From CAZNKO01 sp964573855 (GTDB taxonomy: Bacteria > Patescibacteriota > Patescibacteriia > UBA9934 > GWF2-40-263), in contig CAZNKO010000018.1 in assembly GCA_964573855.1 (NCBI GenBank), positions 1 through 16,789 of the forward strand: DNA of 16,789 nucleotides, written 5' to 3'. The notes beneath the pieces are model-generated. The model did not search any database, was not told the DNA's origin, and saw nothing but the letters and a program-made list of their open reading frames with translations. Within the stretch, counting starts at the first letter, position 1; every line of letters starts with the position of its first letter. This document shows, one piece after another, positions 12,872-16,789 of this stretch. Both the position numbers and the translations under genes were made by a program.

Positions 12872-14116
12872 ATGCGCCTCGACTGGCGGACACTCCCGCG
12901 CCCCATTATAGCCCTCTCCCCCATGGCCGACATGACGGACTCGGCTTTTTGTCGCGCCGTGCGCGAAATTGAAACGACCGGCCAGGTTCCGTCTGTTCGG
13001 AGACGGCTCGCCGGCTCCAGCGGCCGGTCGAGCCTTATGCTCTCCGCCCGCCACCCCTCGACAAGCTCGGGGACCAAGCTGGCGGGCTCCGAGATACTCC
13101 TCACAGCCGGAACCTCGCCGGTCTGTCCGTCTACCCCCTACACCCTACCCCCTACACCCTCTCTCATCGTATTCCGCGAAATGGTCTCCTCCGAGGCGGT
13201 TGTTCGAGGCAATGACAAAACGCTCGGCATGACCGAGATTCATCCGGATGAGCGGCCGCTCGTCCAACAGCTCTTTGGGAGCGATCCAGACACCATGGCC
13301 GAGGCGGCACGAATTATTGAAGCCGAACATCATCCCGAAGGCTTTGACATCAACATGGGTTGCCCAGTCTACAAGATCGTCCATAACTTTAATGGTGCCG
13401 CGCTCATGAAGGAGCCAAAACTCGCGAGCGAGATTATCAAAAAAATGAAGACTGCGATCTCGGTCCCGCTTTCCGTCAAAATCCGGCTCGGATGGAGCGA
13501 GAAAACGGACTGTGTTGAATTCGCAAAAATTCTGGAAGATACCGGGACGGATCTTCTCACCGTTCATGGACGGACGAAGTGCCAAGGGTATTCCGGGGCC
13601 GCCGATTGGGAAATGATTCGCCGCGTGAAAGAAGCGGTTTCGATTCCCGTGCTGTGCAATGGAGATATTCATCGCGCCGAGCTCGTGCCGGCTGCACTTG
13701 ATGTTTCAAAATGTGATGGCGTCTTGATCGCTCGCGGCGCTTTGGGCAATCCGTGGATCTTTTCACAGATCAACGACGTGCTCGAAGGAAAAACGCCCGC
13801 GACTGTCTCGCTCGAGGAGCGTGTGCGGATGGTTCGGCTGCATCTTGATCTTCATTGTGAACAGTACGGAGAGCGCGGCGTCGTCACGTTTCGAAAACAC
13901 CTCTCGTGGTATTTCAAGGGTCTTCCGGGGGCTAAAAAATTTCGTGAGCGCCTGCATACCGTTTCAACCCGCGCCGATCTCGATGTGATCCTCGATGAGA
14001 TGCTGCCTTGTCATTCTGAGGAGCCAAAGGCGACGAAGAATCTCCTTGAAGATCCTTCCCCCGCCGCTGACGGGGTCAGGATGACAAAAGAAATCTCATG
14101 CGCCTCGGTGTCTTAA
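12872..14116 (+). CDS. dus: tRNA-dihydrouridine synthase with repeat-encoded insert and tail
   Basis: Flavin enzyme reducing uridines in tRNA D-loops. The family parts are clear: SPMADMTDSAF (16-26), FREMVSSEAVV (101-111), QLFGSDP, FDINMGCPVYKI with the catalytic cysteine C164, LTVHGRTKCQGYSGAADWE, NGDIHR, DGVLIARGALGNPWIF and FRKHLSWYFKG. Two oddities stand out. Residues about 35-98 are foreign to the family; in homologues the helix before FREMVS continues directly. The insert is encoded by a palindromic element (12975-13123) plus a family D run. The last 35 residues (from about 380) come from repeat family A, which moved the stop so that it overlaps the next gene by 19 bases. The frame is open throughout, so the enzyme may still work with a surface loop, or be decaying. 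Confidence 0.9.
   Translation: MRLDWRTLPRPIIALSPMADMTDSAFCRAVREIETTGQVPSVRRRLAGSSGRSSLMLSARHPSTSSGTKLAGSEILLTAGTSPVCPSTPYTLPPTPSLIVFREMVSSEAVVRGNDKTLGMTEIHPDERPLVQQLFGSDPDTMAEAARIIEAEHHPEGFDINMGCPVYKIVHNFNGAALMKEPKLASEIIKKMKTAISVPLSVKIRLGWSEKTDCVEFAKILEDTGTDLLTVHGRTKCQGYSGAADWEMIRRVKEAVSIPVLCNGDIHRAELVPAALDVSKCDGVLIARGALGNPWIFSQINDVLEGKTPATVSLEERVRMVRLHLDLHCEQYGERGVVTFRKHLSWYFKGLPGAKKFRERLHTVSTRADLDVILDEMLPCHSEEPKATKNLLEDPSPAADGVRMTKEISCASVS
12975..13123. repeat. 149-bp inverted-repeat-bounded element inserted in dus
   Basis: GACCGGCCAGGTTCCG (12976-12991) and CGGAACCTCGCCGGTC (13108-13123) are inverted copies with one mismatch in 16. Inside are CGACCGGCC/GGCCGGTCG (12975-12983, 13022-13030), CCGTCT/AGACGG and CCCGCCA/TGGCGGG (13047-13053, 13080-13086), the last enclosing a CCCTCGACAAGCTCGGGG repeat word. 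This is a nest of at least two elements, translated in frame. Confidence 0.75.
13131..13160. repeat. CTACCCCCTACACC low-complexity repeat (family D) inside dus
   Basis: Two copies of CTACCCCCTACACC(CT) read as TPYTLPPTPS adjoin the 149-bp element. The reverse complement of the same words is inside lepA at 9945-9973. Confidence 0.75.
14009..14085. repeat. Dispersed palindromic repeat, family A copy 2, encoding the Dus C-terminus
   Basis: TGTCATTCTGA (14009-14019) and TCAGGATGACA (near 14075-14085) are inverted ends with GAAGAATCTCCTTGAAGATCC in the middle. It shares ends and core with 434-500. It is read as the tail CHSEEPKATKNLLEDPSPAA of the synthase. Confidence 0.82.
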
Positions 14117-15003
14117 TTTTTGCAAAACCCGAGGAGGATGTTGCCTCCGGCATCGAACGGCTGGAGGAAGCTGGAAAAAAACAGGGGCACGAGGTCGTAC
14201 GGTTGTACGAGACAACGCTTTCAATATATTCTCCCCCTTTTCAAGGGGGAGTGAGAGGGGGTTACCGCGTCGAAGTTCGTCAGGATGAAAAATCTCTTCC
14301 CCGCTTTGACGCCATCATTACGCGCCCGAATTTCATCGAAGAACCATCACTTCACACACCGCTCATCGAAGCGCTTGAACACTCCGGCTATCGCGTCCTG
14401 AATCGCGCGGAGCCGGTCGCAATCGCGAAGAACAAACTTGTCCAGCGCATCCGATTTCAAAAGGCCGGCATTCCCATGCCCCGCTGGGCCATTGTCCACA
14501 CGGTCAAAGAAGCGCGGCGCGCGGCACCCGAGATCGGTTTCCCCATGATGGTGAAAGTCCCGTTCGGCACCTGGGGCGCCGGCGTGTTTTACGCGGAAAA
14601 TCTCGAAACCCTCCAGCCCATCATGCATTATCTCCAAGTCCGTGATGGGAATCCGGCAATCCTTGAAGAGTTCGTCGCCGAAGCGAATCGAAAAGATGTA
14701 CGTGTGTTTGTCGTTGGTGGAAAGATTGTCGTAGCCATGGAGCGAACCGCGCGCGATAATGACGTACGATCAAACACCTCGATCGGCGGCTCCGGATCTC
14801 CTGTAACGCTCACAGACGAAGAACAGCGTCTGGCGCTCGCAGCTACAAAAACCTGTGGCCTGGATATCGCTGGCGTGGACATTCTCCGCTCCTCCCGCGG
14901 CCCGCTTGTCATCGAAATAAACGCCAACCCAGGATTCGCGGAACTCGAACGCGTGACCGGCACGGACGTCGCTGGACAAATTATCGAGTTCGTGGTATCG
15001 TAA
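14098..15003 (+). CDS. RimK/LysX-like ATP-grasp ligase
   Basis: ATP-grasp enzymes of this group join an amino acid (often glutamate) to a carboxylate on a protein, carrier or cofactor. The 301 residues contain the N-terminal domain (1-100, with DAIITRPNF), then the ATP-binding part: AIAKNKLVQRIRFQKAGIPMP, MVKVPFGTWGAGVF (glycine-rich loop), AILEEFV, DVRVFVVGGKIV, and the Mg site VDILRSS...LVIEINANPGF. This order and ending are standard for RimK-type proteins. Residues 45-55 (SPPFQGGVRGG) are encoded by a palindromic repeat at 14231-14262 and look inserted. The ATG at 14098 overlaps the extended end of dus. I cannot tell the substrate. Confidence 0.88.
   Translation: MRLGVLIFAKPEEDVASGIERLEEAGKKQGHEVVRLYETTLSIYSPPFQGGVRGGYRVEVRQDEKSLPRFDAIITRPNFIEEPSLHTPLIEALEHSGYRVLNRAEPVAIAKNKLVQRIRFQKAGIPMPRWAIVHTVKEARRAAPEIGFPMMVKVPFGTWGAGVFYAENLETLQPIMHYLQVRDGNPAILEEFVAEANRKDVRVFVVGGKIVVAMERTARDNDVRSNTSIGGSGSPVTLTDEEQRLALAATKTCGLDIAGVDILRSSRGPLVIEINANPGFAELERVTGTDVAGQIIEFVVS
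14231..14262. repeat. Palindromic repeat (family C) inside the ATP-grasp gene
   Basis: CTCCCCCTT (14231-14239) and AAGGGGGAG (14243-14251) form a perfect 9-bp hairpin followed by TGAGAGGGGGTT. It is read as SPPFQGGVRGG, a translated-repeat signature seen in many environmental genomes (recollection). Confidence 0.82.
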
Positions 15004-15073
15004 TGCCCCTGTACCTTTGAAATGCTTGTCTGTCGTCCAACGTTCACAGCCCATTGCGGGCGGAAAGGATGTC

Positions 15074-15526
15074 ATGAAAACGAAAAGTCTTCTGATCCGG
15101 CTCTCGGGAATCTTCTGCGTCGCCAGCGGCTTCAGCCTCTACTTCGTCTTCTCCACGGTCGATGTGGAAAAGAACATGAAGGCCGTGGCCTGGTTCATCG
15201 CCTTCCTGTCACTCAGCATCTCGGCCGTCGGAATCGCCCTTGACTGGATCGGCGAGAAGTACGGGACGGAGGCCAGGCTACGCGAGGGGCTCGGACGGAA
15301 ACTCGATATCAAGCTGAGGCCGGCAGCGCTCGCGTTTGGCCACCTCGTCGGCGACGATACGACGTACAACAAGTATAGCGCTTCTCTCCACCTGCTCAAA
15401 GACTTACTCGAGGCCGCACACCAAACGACCGAGGAGTTGAGTCCACAGATTAAGAGGGAGAACGCTCAGCGCGCGTTCGAGGAACTGACGGCGTTCAAAC
15501 TCGATCGCGGCCCAAAGCCGGCGTAA
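15074..15526 (+). CDS. 150-residue membrane-anchored protein, unknown function
   Basis: I chose the ATG at 15074 because AAAGGA precedes it and the protein then opens with a basic MKTKSLLIRLSG followed by two membrane helices (about 8-28 and 38-58). The upstream in-frame ATG at 15017 would add an unlikely polar leader. The remainder (60-150) is soluble, charged and helical, with GEKYGTEARLREGLGRKLD and a long stretch toward the C-terminus (LLKDLLEAAHQTTEELSPQIKRE) that could form a coiled coil. No family recognised. A strong terminator follows at 15545. Confidence 0.72.
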   Translation: MKTKSLLIRLSGIFCVASGFSLYFVFSTVDVEKNMKAVAWFIAFLSLSISAVGIALDWIGEKYGTEARLREGLGRKLDIKLRPAALAFGHLVGDDTTYNKYSASLHLLKDLLEAAHQTTEELSPQIKRENAQRAFEELTAFKLDRGPKPA

Positions 15527-15544
15527 CGCCGCACGTCTTCACGG

Positions 15545-15587
15545 GCGGGGAATGTCTCACGACGAGACCTCTTCCCCGCTCGTTTTT
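15545..15587 (+). terminator. Strong rho-independent terminator
   Basis: GCGGGGAA (15545-15552) pairs with TTCCCCGC (15572-15579) and GTCTC (15554-15558) with GAGAC (15564-15568), followed by TCGTTTTTC. It lies 18 bases after the stop of the 150-residue gene. Confidence 0.85.
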
Positions 15588-15632
15588 CTTTCTCCTCCGG
15601 CCTTTTTCCTTTTTCCTTTTTTCTTTTTCCTC
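15583..15632. repeat. Polypyrimidine tract
   Basis: About 50 bases are almost entirely C and T (TTTTTCTTTCTCC, CCTTTTTCCTTTTTCC and similar words) between the terminator and the next promoter. Only a GG pair near 15599 interrupts it. It is low complexity like the other text-like repeats of the window. Confidence 0.6.
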
Positions 15633-15642
15633 ATCCTCGCCA

Positions 15643-15671
15643 TTGACACCCGCGTAATTTTCTCGTATCAT
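15643..15671 (+). promoter_or_regulatory. Near-consensus sigma70 promoter
   Basis: TTGACA (15643-15648), exactly 17 bases, then TATCAT (15666-15671). It drives the membrane protein gene at 15712, leaving a leader of about 34 bases that contains a GGAGG ribosome site. Confidence 0.8.
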
Positions 15672-15711
15672 CCGCCTGCCCTTTTCCCAACCTCAAACCC
15701 CTGGAGGATGC

Positions 15712-16338
15712 ATGTGGCGCATCAAGCACTTGTATCACATCGTCCGCCAGTTCCACTGGTGGACGTGGACGGTGTTCGTTTCGGCGATCGCGGTTTCCGT
15801 CGTGCAGTCGTACGTCGGCGGTTTCCTTCTCGCCGCAGTGCAGGTGTATCTCTGTCTCGCGGCCGTCGCCGCGTTCGCGCTCGACTACCGTGAAGCCAGC
15901 AAGCTCCCGCCGCCGACAAACGAGGGGAAATTTGCCAGAGCGGATCGGTGGCGCTCGATTGCCCCATGGCTCCTCGTCGCCGTTCTGGCTGCGACGGGGT
16001 ACGCAACGGTTTTCCTCATCTGCATCCCGCCGATCCTCGAGATCACCGCGCTGTATTTTCTTCTCATCTCAATCGGCATCGTGATGTACGTGAGGGAGAA
16101 AACGCACTTCGGGGCCGTGAACCAGGTCTTTCGGATGGGCGCGAAAATCTTGTTCGGCTCTGTCTTCATCGGTATCTTTCTGATGCTTGGAATCCGACAC
16201 GCCATGGGACCCGCGCTCTCGGACGACATCCCGCCGTTCATGCTTGCCGCGATTGCCATGGCGTCCTGGTTCTTCGCGAATGTCTTGTTCTGGTTTTACG
16301 TCGACCGGAACGTCTGGCACCCGCCACACAAGCTCTGA
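15712..16338 (+). CDS. 208-residue polytopic membrane protein, unknown function
   Basis: GGAGG at 15703-15707 supports a start here; an overlapping ATG at 15708 is out of frame. The protein has about six hydrophobic helices (roughly 17-35, 37-56, 84-106, 108-126, 145-163, 175-196). A short cytoplasmic loop (57-83) is rich in Lys, Pro and Arg, and the ends are tryptophan- and histidine-rich (MWRIKHLYHIVRQFHWWTW; DRNVWHPPHKL). I do not recognise the family. It is a single-gene unit with its own promoter and terminator. Confidence 0.8.
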   Translation: MWRIKHLYHIVRQFHWWTWTVFVSAIAVSVVQSYVGGFLLAAVQVYLCLAAVAAFALDYREASKLPPPTNEGKFARADRWRSIAPWLLVAVLAATGYATVFLICIPPILEITALYFLLISIGIVMYVREKTHFGAVNQVFRMGAKILFGSVFIGIFLMLGIRHAMGPALSDDIPPFMLAAIAMASWFFANVLFWFYVDRNVWHPPHKL

Positions 16339-16340
16339 TA

Positions 16341-16371
16341 CGCCCCGCTCGAAAGATCGGGGTGTTTTTTC
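16341..16371 (+). terminator. Rho-independent terminator
   Basis: CGCCCCG (16341-16347) pairs with CGGGGTG (16358-16364, one G-T pair) around CTCGAAAGAT, followed by six Ts. It starts two bases after the stop of the 208-residue gene. Confidence 0.85.
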
Positions 16372-16492
16372 TTTTCCATCAAATAGGCCATATGGAACTT
16401 TTGGCTGTCATATCCTTTTTGCAAAAGTTTGTCTTGAACAAACTAATGCCTCGCGAGGATACAAGTCCCCATAGGTCCACGGATATGGACGC

Positions 16493-16521
16493 TTGACCAT
16501 AATATTTTTTGTTGCTATTCT
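16493..16521 (+). promoter_or_regulatory. Sigma70-type promoter with no gene behind it
   Basis: TTGACC (16493-16498), 17 AT-rich bases, TATTCT (16516-16521). Transcription would start near 16527-16529 and meet a terminator about 20 bases later. See the finding on a possible very short RNA. Confidence 0.55.
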
Positions 16522-16545
16522 TTTAGAGACGAGACGCTGGACGCC

Positions 16546-16568
16546 AAACCGCCCAACCGGGCGGTTTT
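16546..16568 (+). terminator. Hairpin with short T-run
   Basis: AAACCGCCC (16546-16554) pairs perfectly with GGGCGGTTT (16559-16567) around AACC, with one further T. The T-run is short but the stem is strong. It would stop the promoter at 16493 from reading antisense through the tRNA. Confidence 0.6.
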
Positions 16569-16576
16569 GCGTATAC

Positions 16577-16598
16577 AAAAAATTCCACCAGAGTGGAA
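16577..16598 (-). terminator. Terminator of the tRNA-Gln transcript
   Basis: On the minus strand TTCCAC (16598-16593) pairs with GTGGAA (16588-16583) around a four-base loop, then TTTTTT. It starts six bases after the encoded CCA end of the tRNA. Confidence 0.85.
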
Positions 16599-16604
16599 CT
16601 ATTT

Positions 16605-16678
16605 TGGTTCCGGGACTAGGATTCGAACCTAGATTAGCTGATTCAGAGTCAGCTGTCCTGCCCTTAGACGATCCCGGA
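16605..16678 (-). tRNA. tRNA-Gln (anticodon CTG), CCA encoded
   Basis: The 74-base minus-strand gene folds as a full cloverleaf. The acceptor is TCCGGGA/TCCCGGA with discriminator A and encoded CCA. The D arm contains GTCTAAGGGCAGGAC, the anticodon stem is GCTGA/TCAGC with loop CTCTGAA (anticodon CTG, decoding CAG), and the T arm is CTAGG-TTCGAAT-CCTAG. The short D-loop pattern is typical of bacterial tRNA-Gln. It forms its own unit with promoter and terminator. Confidence 0.93.
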
Positions 16679-16692
16679 GCGTTGATCGCGGA

Positions 16693-16721
16693 ATCGTATC
16701 AGGTTTTTTCTTCTTCGTCAA
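16693..16721 (-). promoter_or_regulatory. Promoter of tRNA-Gln
   Basis: On the minus strand TTGACG (16721-16716), exactly 17 bases, TACGAT (16698-16693). The start would fall near 16686, about eight bases before the mature 5' end at 16678. Confidence 0.75.
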
Positions 16722-16789
16722 TCATCTTTACACGACTGTCAACGGGGAATGATTTTTTCCTGTTCTCCGGGGAGTGAATATTTCCGGTT

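Noticed and set aside
12692..13054. Longer thioredoxin-like ORF starting at 13054
   Set aside because: The extension crosses the GC-rich repeat cluster and the dus promoter and 5' end; the signal-anchor begins right after the ATG at 12691.
16392..16496. 34-residue ORF beginning MELLAVISFLQKF
   Set aside because: There is no ribosome site, no hydrophobic pattern beyond the first residues and no context; its end overlaps the promoter at 16493. A real gene cannot be excluded.
16493..16777. 94-residue plus-strand ORF with a protein-like GLGFEPRLADSESAVLPLDDPG string
   Set aside because: It is the antisense translation of tRNA-Gln and its promoter; this string is a known kind of false ORF over tRNA genes.

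Overview
The window looks like a piece of a Patescibacteria (Candidate Phyla Radiation, CPR) chromosome. The evidence is compact, mostly co-directional housekeeping genes, weak or absent Shine-Dalgarno sites, very small membrane proteins, type IV pilus genes beside recJ, rnhA and lepA, and many short interspersed repeats, several read in frame inside conserved genes. TGA is used as a stop. The lineage is inferred from gene content and style; no 16S rRNA gene is present. Ten Ns at 10160-10169 mark an assembly gap at the start of lepA.

Layout, minus-strand block (12739 down to 170). First comes an operon of a membrane-anchored thioredoxin-like protein, VKOR, an 81-residue unknown and a beta-CASP metallo-beta-lactamase nuclease, closed by a terminator at 10188-10213. 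Next is lepA, followed after 6 bases by a 629-residue protein. Then come a 372-base spacer, a 133-bp repeat and a terminator (5884-5907). The series continues with a 30-residue membrane peptide, recJ, rnhA, pilM, a receiver-domain protein, a type IV pilin-like protein, a prepilin peptidase and a 42-residue membrane peptide with a terminator. Plus-strand block (12834-16371): a tRNA-dihydrouridine synthase, an overlapping RimK-like ATP-grasp ligase, and two unrecognised membrane proteins with their own signals. A minus-strand tRNA-Gln(CTG) with promoter and terminator closes the window.

Main discovery: a diversity-generating retroelement (DGR) template/variable pair. The last 133 bp of the 629-residue gene (VR, 6444-6576) aligns without gaps to a noncoding copy (TR, 5920-6052). 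They differ at 16 positions, and all 16 are adenines of the TR coding strand. That is the adenine-specific signature of mutagenic retrohoming. It retargets 15 codons in what looks like a C-type-lectin-like C-terminal domain. No reverse transcriptase or Avd gene is in the window; the position after the TR, where the RT often lies, holds a 30-residue peptide and recJ. The cassette is therefore served in trans or is a fossil.

Second theme: at least nine kinds of short palindromic or low-complexity repeat are scattered here. Several sit on or next to stop codons (pilD, pilin, recJ, the DGR target, the 30-residue peptide, dus). Others are translated inside pilM, lepA (twice), dus (about 64 extra residues near the N-terminus and a new C-terminal tail) and the ATP-grasp gene.
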